64,000 bases of DNA from an uncultured Roseburia sp. (GCA_910577925.1 CAJTOI010000005.1:118086-182085), one strand, 5' to 3'; numbered from the stretch's first letter, positions 26,763 through 36,472 are shown. The notes: generated from the sequence alone by a model not told the origin. Numbers and translations: made by a program.

Positions 26763-28232
26763 TTACACTTCCTCAATTATGTGATAACCGTTTCTCCCGT
26801 TCTCCTTTACATGGTACAACGCTACATCCGCATGCTTGATGAGCTCTCCGGCGGTCTCATCTCCCTTTGGCACAAAACAGACATATCCCTGAGAAATCGT
26901 TATCTCTGGAATCACTCTGGAATTTTCGTTTTTAATTCGTTCTCTCGCTAACCCCTCCTTTACAGACTCCGCGATCTGCGCTACCTTTCCGCTCTCCCCC
27001 TCGACGAGCAGCATCACAAACTCGTCGCCGCCGAACCGGTAGACCTGTCCGATCCCCTGCGCCATCTCCGACAGCACCTCTGCAACCTTCTGCAGACAGG
27101 TATCGCCCTGAATATGACCATATGTATCGTTGTGCTGTTTAAAATAATCGATATCCAGCACTCCCACCGAAATCACGGCGCCTTTGGCTGCAGCTTCCGC
27201 AAATATTTTTGCGGCCTCATTCTCTAAAAGGTACCGGTTTCCCAATCCGGTCAGCGCGTCCGTTGTGGACTTTGCCTCTGCCTGCCTCCTCTCCGCTTCC
27301 TTATTCCGCAGCTCAATTTTAATATCAATTGCTGCCGCTCTCTCCTTATCGACGATTTCCCGCTGCTTCTGGTAGAGCTCGGTGTGATCCACACACAGGT
27401 GGATATAGCGCTGCATCTCCCCGATCACCCGATAGTACTCCATCTGCATCTCCGTCAGAATCAAACGGCAGTATACGGTTCCCTGTTCCTTGCTGTACCG
27501 CTCAAACGCATCGATAATGCGCTTCCACCCCTCGTATTCCCCCATATCACGCAGGAGAGAGCACAGACTTTTCATATTCTGCACGTGGTCCGAGGCATTT
27601 TCGTCATGTTCGGCACTGCTTAAGAGCTCCTCGAGATGACGGTAGACAAACTCCTTCTCTCCTCTGTCCCAGAGCAGCCTGCACTTTGCGCCCAGAAACG
27701 TACAGTGATAAGTCCGCTCTGCCTCCTCCGTCATATAGCGCTCCGCTTTCTGCAGGTATTCATACGATATATCGTACTCCCCGAGTTCCCAGTAAGAAGT
27801 CTGGAGATTCAGATACGTGATCAGATGCCAGAGCCCGTCGTTTTTCTCTTTGGGCGCGTTTTCGGCTTCCAGTTCCCGCACCGAATTCAGAAAATACTCA
27901 ATCGCCCTTCTGTGCTCCCCCAGCTCCTGATAGCGTGATCCGATGTTGTTGTAAAACAGCGCGATCAGTATCCGGAACTGATTGTCGATTGCGCACTCCA
28001 GTCCCTCCAGATAGTAATCGATCGCCATCGTCTCATTCCCGATTGCCGCATAGATAACCCCCATCAGATTCATCGCCGTCACATACTGCTTCCAGTTCCC
28101 GCATTTCTGGTATAGCTGAATTGCTTTCTGAATCAGCACTGCCGCCTCATTTAACCGCCCGTCGTTAAATGCCTGCCGTCCTTCGCTATAGTACTCGTCC
28201 GCAAGCTGATTGGTCTCCCTGTTATCCTCCAC
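26763..28232 (-). CDS. TPR-repeat diguanylate cyclase (GGDEF)
   Basis: 489 residues. About residues 5-300 are helical tetratricopeptide-like repeats (for example AAVLIQKAIQLYQKCGN and AIEYFLNSVRELEAEN). A short coiled coil at 305-335 (KIELRNKEAERRQAEAKS) leads into a GGDEF domain with TDALTGLGNRYLL, DIDYFKQHND and the intact active site YRFGGDEFVML. No RxxD inhibitory site precedes the motif. No membrane segment, so it is a cytosolic cyclic-di-GMP synthase controlled through protein contacts. The GTG at 28232 has GGAGGAG five bases upstream; the longer frame overlaps spoIVB. It is placed between spoIVB and spo0A. Confidence 0.88.
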   Translation of the reverse strand: MEDNRETNQLADEYYSEGRQAFNDGRLNEAAVLIQKAIQLYQKCGNWKQYVTAMNLMGVIYAAIGNETMAIDYYLEGLECAIDNQFRILIALFYNNIGSRYQELGEHRRAIEYFLNSVRELEAENAPKEKNDGLWHLITYLNLQTSYWELGEYDISYEYLQKAERYMTEEAERTYHCTFLGAKCRLLWDRGEKEFVYRHLEELLSSAEHDENASDHVQNMKSLCSLLRDMGEYEGWKRIIDAFERYSKEQGTVYCRLILTEMQMEYYRVIGEMQRYIHLCVDHTELYQKQREIVDKERAAAIDIKIELRNKEAERRQAEAKSTTDALTGLGNRYLLENEAAKIFAEAAAKGAVISVGVLDIDYFKQHNDTYGHIQGDTCLQKVAEVLSEMAQGIGQVYRFGGDEFVMLLVEGESGKVAQIAESVKEGLARERIKNENSRVIPEITISQGYVCFVPKGDETAGELIKHADVALYHVKENGRNGYHIIEEV

Positions 28233-28269
28233 GTACACTCCTCCGCTCTTTTTCTGCCTATGTTTTTTA

Positions 28270-29481
28270 TCAGTGTAGCATTTTTTCGATAAAAATACCA
28301 TACCCTCTTGTCGAATCCGACACAAATACATGCGTGACCGCCCCGATTAACTTTCCGTCCTGAATAATCGGGCTGCCGCTCATCCCCTGCACGATTCCTC
28401 CGGTCACATCCAAAAGCCGCCAGTCCGTCACTTCAAATAAAATCCCTTTGTTTTCCGCATATTTGCTGAAATCAAGATTCTGAATCCTGATTTCGTAGCT
28501 TTCCCTCTCCCCGGACACCTCCGAGATAATATAGGCAGTCCCCGGGTGCACCGTCTGCTTGTACCCCACTTCATAGGCTTCGGCGTCAATCGTTTTCTGC
28601 TGCTGTCTGTCGAGCGTTCCGTAAATCCCCAGCCCGGTGTTGTCCGCAATCTCTCCAAGCGGCCTGTGCCCCTGATAGTCGATGACACCGGACAGTTCCC
28701 CCGGCGTCCCGTTCTCCCCTTTGCGTATTCCGACAATCTTTGCCGGATAAATCCAGCCCTCGGACAGTTCCATCTGCGTCCCGGTATCGCCGTCACTGAC
28801 GGCATGTCCGAGCGCCCCGAAATAATCGTCCTCGTAATAAGTAAGTGTTCCCACCCCGGCCAGATCGTCCCGCACCCAGATTCCCAGCAGATAATTCCCC
28901 GCATCATCCCTTACCGGTGTCATGGAAACCTCAATATATTCCCCGTTCCTGTACACGCCAAGCACATCCTTTGCATTCCCGGCAGCCGTAATCTTCTCCG
29001 TCAAATCCTCTTTGACCGACACGGCCTCGCCGTTGACGCTCACAATGTAATCGCCGCCCTTTACCAGATGCTTTGCGGGACTCACACGATCCCCCGAGGC
29101 ATCCGTCACCGTGGCCGTGTCAATCACAAGCACCCCTTTTGTCTTGACATAAATTCCGATCGTCTCCCCGCTGGCGTATACCTGCCTGTCCTCCACCAGG
29201 TTTACCTTGACATCCCCCACCGGAAAAATGCCGAACAATTTGCAGGTGATCGTATAGGAAGCGTCGCTGGAACGGACTCTCTCCGAAAAATTCGCCAGCA
29301 CCTCCGCTCCCTCCTCCTTCATCACCACACTGACCGGCACACCGAAATCATAACTGATTTCCTCCCCCGCTTTCACATACATCTCCTCCGGTATGGCATT
29401 CCGAAATGTCACAATGGCAAACACCGCCACGGCAAAAAAACCGGCCTGCGTCATACGCTGTATCCACCGATAAAAGTCCAT
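28270..29481 (-). CDS. spoIVB: SpoIVB peptidase
   Basis: 403 residues. A forespore-secreted serine peptidase of family S55 that triggers pro-sigma-K processing in Bacillus. It has an N-terminal signal anchor (about 12-30), a PDZ-like domain with KGGDYIVSVNGEAV near 150, and the S55 catalytic region with His in YFGALGHAVSD and the nucleophile in VQGMSGSPII near residue 370. The ATG at 29481 is preferred because AGAGGA lies eight bases upstream; a second ATG six codons earlier is possible. A strong hairpin separates it from recN, so it probably has its own promoter, as expected for a sporulation gene. Confidence 0.96.
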   Translation of the reverse strand: MDFYRWIQRMTQAGFFAVAVFAIVTFRNAIPEEMYVKAGEEISYDFGVPVSVVMKEEGAEVLANFSERVRSSDASYTITCKLFGIFPVGDVKVNLVEDRQVYASGETIGIYVKTKGVLVIDTATVTDASGDRVSPAKHLVKGGDYIVSVNGEAVSVKEDLTEKITAAGNAKDVLGVYRNGEYIEVSMTPVRDDAGNYLLGIWVRDDLAGVGTLTYYEDDYFGALGHAVSDGDTGTQMELSEGWIYPAKIVGIRKGENGTPGELSGVIDYQGHRPLGEIADNTGLGIYGTLDRQQQKTIDAEAYEVGYKQTVHPGTAYIISEVSGERESYEIRIQNLDFSKYAENKGILFEVTDWRLLDVTGGIVQGMSGSPIIQDGKLIGAVTHVFVSDSTRGYGIFIEKMLH

Positions 29482-29520
29482 TCTGTTCTGTCCTCTCATT
29501 CTCTCTGTCTGATTTAAAAA

Positions 29521-29548
29521 AAGGAAGACACGATTTCGTGTCTTCCTT
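29521..29548 (-). terminator. Intrinsic terminator after recN
   Basis: Perfect 12-bp stem AAGGAAGACACG / CGTGTCTTCCTT with a 4-base loop. On the minus strand the T run follows directly. It closes the transcription unit that ends with recN. Confidence 0.88.
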
Positions 29549-29584
29549 TATTATATGAACATTTCCGATTTTCAAACGCATTTC

Positions 29585-31273
29585 TTATTTTTTTGCGCGC
29601 GCCAGCCGCTTCATCTCCTCGGCGCTCTTTCTCACCGTCTCGGTGATCTCCACGCCTCCGATCATCCGCGCGAGTTCATCCGCGCTCTCCGCCTCATTCA
29701 ACCGCCTGATTTTCGAGACGGTCGTCTGATTCTCCACCGATTTTTCAATCAGATAATGCGCATCCGCCATCGCCGCAATCTGCGGCAGGTGAGTGATACA
29801 GACAATCTGATGGCTGCGTCCGAGCACATTCATCTTTTCGGAGACCATCTGGGCCGTCCGGCCGCTGATGCCGGCATCAATCTCGTCAAAAATCAATGTT
29901 TCCACCGCATCCTCATCCGCCAAAACCGTTTTTATGGCCAGCATGATCCGAGAAAGTTCTCCGCCGGACGCCACTTTGCCCAAAGGCTTTACCGGCTCCC
30001 CCGGATTCGTGGAGATCAGAAATTCCGCATCGTCGCAGCCAAGCGCCGTGTAGTCCGGCGTCCGCGCAAACTGCATCTCAAAGCGGACATCCAGAAAATT
30101 CAGATCGCACAGAGCCGCGGTCACCGCGGAGACGAGCTTCTCTGCGGACTCCTTTCGTATCTTCGACACCTTTTCGCACAGCTCGTCTAAAATCTTTTCC
30201 GCAGCCGCAATCTTCTCCGCAAGCTCGGCGAGATAACGGTCATAATCCTGCAGCTTTGTCAGGCGCTTTTGTTTTTCCGCAAGCGTCTGTGCCACCTCCG
30301 TGAGCGTGCTCCCGTACTTTGATTTCAGATGATTTAAAACGTCGAGCCGCTTTTCCACCTGATAAAAGGTCTCATCGTCAAACTCCTGCTCTCCCATATA
30401 ATCCGAGAGCTCCCGGTTAAAATCATTGAGCAGATTATCAATCTCCACCAGCTCCTTCTCGAGCTGCCCAAGCCGCTCATCATAGGAGGACGCACCGGAA
30501 ATCTCGTGCAGCGCGCGCCCGATCAAATCCGATGCGCTGTCCATACCGCCTCCGGTACAGTTGTACGCGCTTCCCGCGGCGCCCGCAATGCGCTGTCCGT
30601 TGCTCATCCTGCGGTACTCCGCTTCAAGCCCCTCGTCCTCGCCGTCCTGCGGCGCGGCATCCTCAATCTCCCTGATTTCGTATTCCAGCAGAGAGATCTC
30701 TCTCATGCGCTCCTCCACGCCCACATCCGCGCGCTGCCGCTCGGCGAGAAGCGCCCGGTAGCTGTGATAAGTCTCGGAAAGCTGTTCTTTTAAGACCGCA
30801 AGCTCCCATCCCGCATAATCGTCCAAGATCTCCAGGTGCTTTTTCTTAGAGAGCAGCGACTGGTGCTCGTGCTGCCCGTGAATATCGATCAGGACAGACG
30901 CGATCTCCCGCACCTTCGACGCCGGCACGCTCTCTCCGTTTATCTTCGCGGCGCCTCTTCCGCCCGTAATCTTTCTGCTTAAGATAATCTCGTCATTCTC
31001 CGGATAGATGTCAAACAGCGCAAGCCGCGACAGCGCCCTCTCATCCGTCACCCTAAAGATCAGTTCTATCAGCGCCGGCTCCGGCTCTCCGGATGCATCC
31101 CGCTCTTTTAACATCTCTCTCTGTACTTTTTCTCCCAGCGCCAGATTCACGGAGCCTATGAGAATGGATTTGCCGGCTCCGGTTTCCCCGGAAAGAATAT
31201 TTAATCCGTCGTCAAACACCACTTCCGCCTCGTCAATCAGCGCCAGATTTTTAACATGCAGACTTTGTAACAT
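29585..31273 (-). CDS. recN: DNA repair protein RecN
   Basis: 562 residues. SMC-like ATPase that gathers broken DNA ends. Walker A LSGETGAGKSILIGS at about residue 28, a coiled-coil middle (about 150-370), and the C-terminal signature KVASGGELSRIMLAIK followed by Walker B TLIFDEIDAGISG. The ATG at 31273 follows GAAGGAGATTCC. It sits between argR and spoIVB as in most clostridia and bacilli. Confidence 0.97.
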   Translation of the reverse strand: MLQSLHVKNLALIDEAEVVFDDGLNILSGETGAGKSILIGSVNLALGEKVQREMLKERDASGEPEPALIELIFRVTDERALSRLALFDIYPENDEIILSRKITGGRGAAKINGESVPASKVREIASVLIDIHGQHEHQSLLSKKKHLEILDDYAGWELAVLKEQLSETYHSYRALLAERQRADVGVEERMREISLLEYEIREIEDAAPQDGEDEGLEAEYRRMSNGQRIAGAAGSAYNCTGGGMDSASDLIGRALHEISGASSYDERLGQLEKELVEIDNLLNDFNRELSDYMGEQEFDDETFYQVEKRLDVLNHLKSKYGSTLTEVAQTLAEKQKRLTKLQDYDRYLAELAEKIAAAEKILDELCEKVSKIRKESAEKLVSAVTAALCDLNFLDVRFEMQFARTPDYTALGCDDAEFLISTNPGEPVKPLGKVASGGELSRIMLAIKTVLADEDAVETLIFDEIDAGISGRTAQMVSEKMNVLGRSHQIVCITHLPQIAAMADAHYLIEKSVENQTTVSKIRRLNEAESADELARMIGGVEITETVRKSAEEMKRLARAKK

Positions 31274-31307
31274 GGAATCTCCTTCTACTCTCCCGTAAGT
31301 GTCTGTT

Positions 31308-31760
31308 CTATTCCTCCACTATTTTCCGCAGGTGATTCTTTACCCGCACGGCGTCCTCCTCGCTGTGCAGCACACACATAATGGTATCATCCCCCGCAAT
31401 GCTTCCGACGATCTCGTCGAACGCCATCGCATCCAGGGCCGCGGCCACCGCGGAGGCCATGCCGGATACCGTTTTAATCACAAGAATATTCTGCGCGATA
31501 TCCATGGACACAAACCCGTCCAAAAACACACGCCCGTACTTTATCGCCATGTCCTCGCTCGGCTCCTGCAGCGCGACGTATTTCTGTTTTCCCCCGGTCA
31601 TCGCCACTTTTGTCAGCTTAAGCTCTCTGATATCTCTCGAGACGGTGGCCTGCGTCACCTGGTAGCCTTCCTTCTCGAGGTAATCCGACAGCTCCTCCTG
31701 TGTCTCAATCTCATATTTTCTGATTAATTCCAACATCTTTGCCTGACGTTTCGTTTTCAC
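31308..31760 (-). CDS. argR: Arginine repressor ArgR
   Basis: 150 residues. The N-terminal winged helix contains TQATVSRDIRELKL, the DNA-recognition helix of ArgR. The C-terminal hexamerisation and arginine-binding domain has GTIAGDDT-like GSIAGDDTIMCVL. A GTG start at 31760 follows GGGAGGAATC. An ARG-box-like sequence is found within this window at the asd promoter (12822-12839). It is part of the tlyA-nadK-argR-recN run. Confidence 0.96.
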   Translation of the reverse strand: MKTKRQAKMLELIRKYEIETQEELSDYLEKEGYQVTQATVSRDIRELKLTKVAMTGGKQKYVALQEPSEDMAIKYGRVFLDGFVSMDIAQNILVIKTVSGMASAVAAALDAMAFDEIVGSIAGDDTIMCVLHSEEDAVRVKNHLRKIVEE

Positions 31761-31789
31761 TCTGATTCCTCCCGGCTCTCAAAAATCCT

Positions 31790-32650
31790 TTATGTGTATG
31801 TCTGCATCTTTTTGCTCAGAATCTCCAGAAAACTCTTTTTGCTGAGCTTACAGATGCGGGCCGTATGTCCCGCCTTTCGAATCATAAAACGGTCTCCCAC
31901 TTCCAGACGGACCGCATTGTCCCCGTCAAAGCTGACCTCCACAAGTTCGTCCTTCTGCGAACGCCGTTTGCCGATCTCAATCGCAACTTCATCCTCGGGT
32001 CCGAGCACAATACTGCGCGAGTTCAGATTGTGGGCATTGATCGGCGTGATTAAAATCAGCTCGGCTTTCGGGTCTACGATGGGCCCTCCCGCCGACATAT
32101 TGTAGCCGGTCGAACCGGTCGGCGTCGAGAGAATGATGCCGTCCCCGCGGAACGTGTGCAGATACTCGCCGTTGACCGACACGATCATGCTGACCACCGA
32201 AAGCGCGCCCGTGCGGTGTATCACGATATCGTTTAACGCAATCCCCTCCGCAACGGACCTGCCTGCTTTAATCCCGGAGCCCGACAGCATCATGCGCTCT
32301 TCCACCATATATGCATCCGCCATCAGCATATCGATCGCGGCAAACACACTGCCTTCTTCCAGCTCACACAGATATCCCAGTGTTCCGAGATTTACGCCGA
32401 TTAACGGCAGGCCTGTGTCGACAAGCCGCTCCGCCGCGCGGATCAGTGTCCCGTCTCCGCCGAGCACAAGCACGAGCTCGGTCTCCTCCGGGATCTCCTC
32501 CCTGCGCGGCGCCGCTCCCTCTACCGTCTCCCCTCTGCTGACGAAGACATAAGAGCTGCCGCCCCTGTCCTCAATATAACGCGCAAGCTTCCCCGTCACC
32601 CGAAGCCCGGCGTCTTTGTGCCGGTTTGTGATAATTAAAAAATGTTTCAT
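31790..32650 (-). CDS. nadK: NAD kinase
   Basis: 286 residues. Makes NADP from NAD and ATP or polyphosphate. Shows the family motifs LVLVLGGDGTLIRA near residue 60 (GGDG), an NE/ND-type motif in ALNDIVIHR, and the substrate loop GDGIILSTPTGSTGYNMSAGGPIV near 170. The ATG at 32650 is nine bases after the tlyA stop, with a GAGAG stretch before it. Confidence 0.96.
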   Translation of the reverse strand: MKHFLIITNRHKDAGLRVTGKLARYIEDRGGSSYVFVSRGETVEGAAPRREEIPEETELVLVLGGDGTLIRAAERLVDTGLPLIGVNLGTLGYLCELEEGSVFAAIDMLMADAYMVEERMMLSGSGIKAGRSVAEGIALNDIVIHRTGALSVVSMIVSVNGEYLHTFRGDGIILSTPTGSTGYNMSAGGPIVDPKAELILITPINAHNLNSRSIVLGPEDEVAIEIGKRRSQKDELVEVSFDGDNAVRLEVGDRFMIRKAGHTARICKLSKKSFLEILSKKMQTYT

Positions 32651-32659
32651 GTTCTCTCA

Positions 32660-33460
32660 TTAATCGAGCGCTGCGTGGGCAGCTTTCACCACGGCGTCAA
32701 TATCTGCGGACGCCTCTTTCGCACCGGCGTCTCCCTTTCCGAGATGTACCAGATACTCGATATTTCCCTCCGGTCCTTTGATGGGGGAGTACTCAAGATT
32801 CTTTATGCAAAATCCCGTCTCCGCCGCAAAATCAAGCACGCCGGAAATAACTTCCCGGTGCACCGCAGCGTCGCGCACGACCCCTTTCTTTCCTACCTTT
32901 TCGCGTCCCGCCTCAAACTGCGGTTTAATCAGGCAGACCATCTCCCCCTGTTCTCCCAGAAGTTCCCGCGCCGGCCCGAGCACCTTGGTAAGCGAGATAA
33001 ACGACACGTCCACCGACGCAAAATCAAGCCGGTCCGCGATATCCTCCGGCGTCACATAGCGGATATTTGTCTTTTCCATACACACGACCCGCGCATCCTG
33101 GCGCAGCTTCCACGCAAACTGTCCGTATCCCACATCGACCGCATACACCTTTGACGCGCCGTTTTGCAGCATACAGTCGGTAAAGCCCCCGGTCGACGCG
33201 CCGATATCCATGCACACTTTTCCTTCCAGCGCAATGTCAAACTGCGCCATCGCCTTCTCGAGTTTAAGTCCGCCGCGGCTGACGTATTTCAGGGTATTCC
33301 CCCTGATCTCAATCGCGGCTTTTGTATCAAACATGCTGCCCGCCTTGTCCTCTCTCTCGTTCCCGACAAAGACGCAGCCCTCCATAATCATCGCCTTTGC
33401 CTTCTCCCGCGAGGGGGCGAGTCCGCGGCTGACCAGCAAAACATCCAAACGCTCTTTCAA
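32660..33460 (-). CDS. tlyA: TlyA family rRNA 2'-O-methyltransferase
   Basis: 266 residues. N-terminal S4 RNA-binding domain (RLDVLLVSRGLAPSREKAKAMIMEG) and an FtsJ-like Rossmann methyltransferase domain with the SAM motif VCMDIGASTGGFTDCMLQNGA near residue 85. TlyA modifies 16S and 23S rRNA cytidines in mycobacteria; the target here is inferred from the family. A TTG start at 33460 overlaps the dxs stop (TTGA) and follows AAGGAAACAGAGGA, so translation is coupled. The longer open frame upstream is the shadow of dxs. Confidence 0.93.
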   Translation of the reverse strand: MKERLDVLLVSRGLAPSREKAKAMIMEGCVFVGNEREDKAGSMFDTKAAIEIRGNTLKYVSRGGLKLEKAMAQFDIALEGKVCMDIGASTGGFTDCMLQNGASKVYAVDVGYGQFAWKLRQDARVVCMEKTNIRYVTPEDIADRLDFASVDVSFISLTKVLGPARELLGEQGEMVCLIKPQFEAGREKVGKKGVVRDAAVHREVISGVLDFAAETGFCIKNLEYSPIKGPEGNIEYLVHLGKGDAGAKEASADIDAVVKAAHAALD

Positions 33461-35331
33461 TCCTCTGTTTCCTTCCTGATTTTCTCCAGTATCCGCGCGG
33501 TAACCGTATCCGCGTCTATCCCGATTTCCTTCCGCAGGATATCGACGTTCCCGTGCTCCACATACGCATCCGGAACCGCGATATTCAGCACCGAAACCGG
33601 TATTTGATTCTCCTCGTAAAACCGTACCACATGCTCTCCGAGTCCGCCGTTGATCACGTTTTCCTCCATCGTGACAACAAGCGCATGACGTTCCGGCAAC
33701 TCCCGCAGGCATGCCTCGTCAAACGGCTTCGCAAACCGCACGTTGACAAGACTGCATGCATACCCGTGCTCCGCCAGCTTCCGGCGGACCTCCTCCGCGG
33801 TCTTTACCATCGAGCCGAGCGCAAAAAGCGCAATCTGCTCCCCCCGGTAAATCCACTCGCTTTTCCCGCAGGAAATCGGCTCCCTGTACTCGCTGAGCCC
33901 ATCATAAGCCTCTCCTCTCGGATACCTGATCGCAATCGGATGCTCGAACGCAACCGCATATTTTACCATATCGGACAATTCCCATTTATTCTTCGGCGCA
34001 AGAATCGTCATATTGGGGATGCACGACAGATACGAGATATCGAAAATTCCCTGATGCGTCTCCCCGTCGCTGCCCACAAGTCCCGCCCGGTCGACCGCAA
34101 ATACCACCGGCAGATCCTGGATGCAGACATCGTGCAGAATCTGATCGTACGCCCGCTGCAGAAACGACGAGTACACGGCAAAAATCGGCTTTAAGCCCGC
34201 CGCGGCAAGCCCCGCCGAAAAGGTGACCGCATGCTGTTCCGCGATTCCCACATCAAAGAAACGGTCCGGAAACATATTGCGGAAGCGCTTGAGCCCCGTA
34301 CCGTCCGCCATGGCCGCCGTGACCGCAACGACCCGCTCGTCCCGGTCGCCTAACTTGCGCATCACCGTCGAAAAAATATCCGTGTAATTCGCCTTATTCC
34401 GCGGTCTGCTCGGCAGACCGGTCTCGATGTCAAACGGTTCCGTCCCGTGAAACCGCGCCGGGTGACGCTCTGCCGGAAGATATCCGTCCCCCTTGCGGGT
34501 GAGCACATGCACGAGCACCGGCCCGTCGATATGCGATGCATCCCGCAGCAGTCTCGTGATTCCTCTGATATCGCCTCCGTCCACCGGACCGAGGTAGATG
34601 ATTCCCATCTCCTCAAAGAGCATTCCCGGAATCAGCAGCTGCTTGATGCCGCTCTTAGTCCTCCGAATCCGCTCTACCATCTTGTCCCCGTACACCGGTA
34701 TTTTATTTAAAGAATTAAAGATTCCGAGCTTTAATTCCCGGTAAGCGTCCGCCGTGCGGAATCCCCCGAGATACGTGGACAGTCCTCCCACATTCTCGGA
34801 GATCGACATATTGTTGTCGTTTAATACAATAGTAAAATTGGTCTTCAGCTGTGCCGCATTGTTCAGTGCCTCGAACGCCATTCCGCCGGTCAGCGCGCCG
34901 TCCCCGATCACAGACACCACCCGGTAGTCCTCCCCGGTAATCTCTTTGGCATGGGCATAGCCAAGCCCCGCAGAAATCGATGTGGAGCTGTGCCCGGTGT
35001 CAAAACTGTCGCAGGCGCTTTCCTTCCGCTTCGGGAAACCGCTCATTCCTCCGTATTTCCGCAGCTCGTCAAATCCCTCTCTCCTGCCGGTTAAAAGCTT
35101 ATGGGTATAAGACTGATGCCCAACATCCCAGATCAGTTTGTCTTTCGGAAAATCCAGCGACAGATGCAGCGCCATCGTAAGCTCCACCACGCCCAGATTC
35201 GAGGCGAGATGTCCTCCCGTCAGCGATATTTTCTGTATCAGAAATTCCCGGATTTCGGATGCCAGAATTTTCAGTTCCGCATCCTCGAGCTGCTTGATAT
35301 CATTTTCTTTTTGAATCTTCTCTAACACCAT
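33457..35331 (-). CDS. dxs: 1-deoxy-D-xylulose-5-phosphate synthase
   Basis: 624 residues. Condenses pyruvate and glyceraldehyde 3-phosphate, the first step of the MEP isoprenoid route, with thiamine diphosphate. The ThDP-binding motif GDGALTGGMAFEALNNA is near residue 150, the His in WDVGHQSYTHKLL near 70, and the transketolase middle domain has DVGIAEQHAVTFSAGLA near 365. The ATG at 35331 has AGAGG nine bases upstream; the frame opens 12 codons earlier. It follows ispA in the same direction, so isoprenoid precursor and prenyl chain genes are cotranscribed. Confidence 0.97.
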   Translation of the reverse strand: MVLEKIQKENDIKQLEDAELKILASEIREFLIQKISLTGGHLASNLGVVELTMALHLSLDFPKDKLIWDVGHQSYTHKLLTGRREGFDELRKYGGMSGFPKRKESACDSFDTGHSSTSISAGLGYAHAKEITGEDYRVVSVIGDGALTGGMAFEALNNAAQLKTNFTIVLNDNNMSISENVGGLSTYLGGFRTADAYRELKLGIFNSLNKIPVYGDKMVERIRRTKSGIKQLLIPGMLFEEMGIIYLGPVDGGDIRGITRLLRDASHIDGPVLVHVLTRKGDGYLPAERHPARFHGTEPFDIETGLPSRPRNKANYTDIFSTVMRKLGDRDERVVAVTAAMADGTGLKRFRNMFPDRFFDVGIAEQHAVTFSAGLAAAGLKPIFAVYSSFLQRAYDQILHDVCIQDLPVVFAVDRAGLVGSDGETHQGIFDISYLSCIPNMTILAPKNKWELSDMVKYAVAFEHPIAIRYPRGEAYDGLSEYREPISCGKSEWIYRGEQIALFALGSMVKTAEEVRRKLAEHGYACSLVNVRFAKPFDEACLRELPERHALVVTMEENVINGGLGEHVVRFYEENQIPVSVLNIAVPDAYVEHGNVDILRKEIGIDADTVTARILEKIRKETED

Positions 35332-35350
35332 CGCGCGTACCTCTGCTTTT

Positions 35351-36241
35351 TTATTTCTCCCGGCCAATCAGATGTATCATCAGTTCGATCAGAAATTCGT
35401 TTCGGACCGGGAGGGATTCCATATGTGCAATGGCCCATTTTGAAATGCGGTCCGCATCTTCTCTGGCCTTGTTTAGCCCTGCAAAGGTGACATAGGTCGC
35501 TTTGTGATTTTTCTCGTCGCTGCCGACAGGCTTTCCGAGTACTTCCGTCGTACCCGTGACGTCAAGAATATCGTCTTCAATCTGGAACGAAAGCCCCAAA
35601 GCCCCCGCCGACTCCTCGACGATCTTCTGTTCGTCCGGCGACGCTCCCGCAAGAACCGCGCCGATCAGCATGGAACTCTCCAGCAGCGCCCCCGTTTTCA
35701 GGCGGTAGATAACGTCCAGCTTCTCCCTTGTCATATCATGGGTGTCCTCGGACTCCACGTCGATGGTCTGTCCGCCGACCATGCCGTAGATGCCCGCCTT
35801 TCTCGCCAGAATCCGGAGCGCGGGAACAATACCCGGATTCTCCGGCTCCAGCGCAAATGCCCGAAACGCGGTCTCATAGGCATAATTCAGCAGCGCATCT
35901 CCGGCGAGAATCCCCATGGCCTCGCCGTATACCGCATGGGTCGTCTTTTTCCCGCGGCGGTACTCGTCGTTATCCATGGCCGGAAGATCATCGTGCACCA
36001 GAGAGTACGTGTGAATCATCTCGATCGCGGCCATAAAAGGCTCGATAACCCTGCCCGATCCGCCGAAAAGACGGTAGGTCTCCTGCATCAGCATCGGCCG
36101 CAGGCGTTTTCCTCCGGCCGATACACTGTAATTCATCGCCTCCATGACGGTTTTCTGATACCCTTCCTCCGGCGGGAGATAGGATGCGATCACACGCTCT
36201 ATCTCTCCCGTACGTTTTTCAATCTCCGCTCTGACGTCCAT
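35351..36241 (-). CDS. ispA: Farnesyl diphosphate synthase (polyprenyl synthetase)
   Basis: 296 residues. Joins C5 units to farnesyl diphosphate. First aspartate-rich motif in YSLVHDDLPAMDND near residue 85, second in FQIEDDILDVTG near 220, plus GGKRLRPML near 45 and the KPVGSDEKN loop. The ATG at 36241 follows a G-rich GGAAAGGACGGG stretch. Lies between xseB and dxs, the usual Firmicutes order. Confidence 0.96.
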   Translation of the reverse strand: MDVRAEIEKRTGEIERVIASYLPPEEGYQKTVMEAMNYSVSAGGKRLRPMLMQETYRLFGGSGRVIEPFMAAIEMIHTYSLVHDDLPAMDNDEYRRGKKTTHAVYGEAMGILAGDALLNYAYETAFRAFALEPENPGIVPALRILARKAGIYGMVGGQTIDVESEDTHDMTREKLDVIYRLKTGALLESSMLIGAVLAGASPDEQKIVEESAGALGLSFQIEDDILDVTGTTEVLGKPVGSDEKNHKATYVTFAGLNKAREDADRISKWAIAHMESLPVRNEFLIELMIHLIGREK

Positions 36242-36259
36242 CCCGCTTCCCGTCCTTTC

Positions 36260-36472
36260 CTACATTTCTTCTAAGCTTCCCTCCGCATTCAGCAGCAAAA
36301 GCTTTTTCTCCACCAAATCCAGCCGTTCGCTGCAGTGCTTCAGTGTTCCGACTCCCTGCTGATACAGCGCGAAGGACTCGTCCAACGTCGCCTCCGGCGC
36401 TTCCATCTGCTCTATAATCCGCGCAATCTGCGCCAAATCCTCCTCTACGGTCGGCTGTTTTTCTTTACTCAT
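36260..36472 (-). CDS. xseB: Exodeoxyribonuclease VII small subunit
   Basis: 70 residues. Typical XseB helical hairpin: a Glu-rich start, LAQIARIIEQMEAPEATLDESFALYQQG, LKHCSERLDLVEKK. Forms the accessory subunit of exonuclease VII with XseA. Start at 36472 overlaps the xseA stop by eight bases, and the ribosome binding site GGAGGTG lies in the end of xseA. Confidence 0.95.
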   Translation of the reverse strand: MSKEKQPTVEEDLAQIARIIEQMEAPEATLDESFALYQQGVGTLKHCSERLDLVEKKLLLLNAEGSLEEM

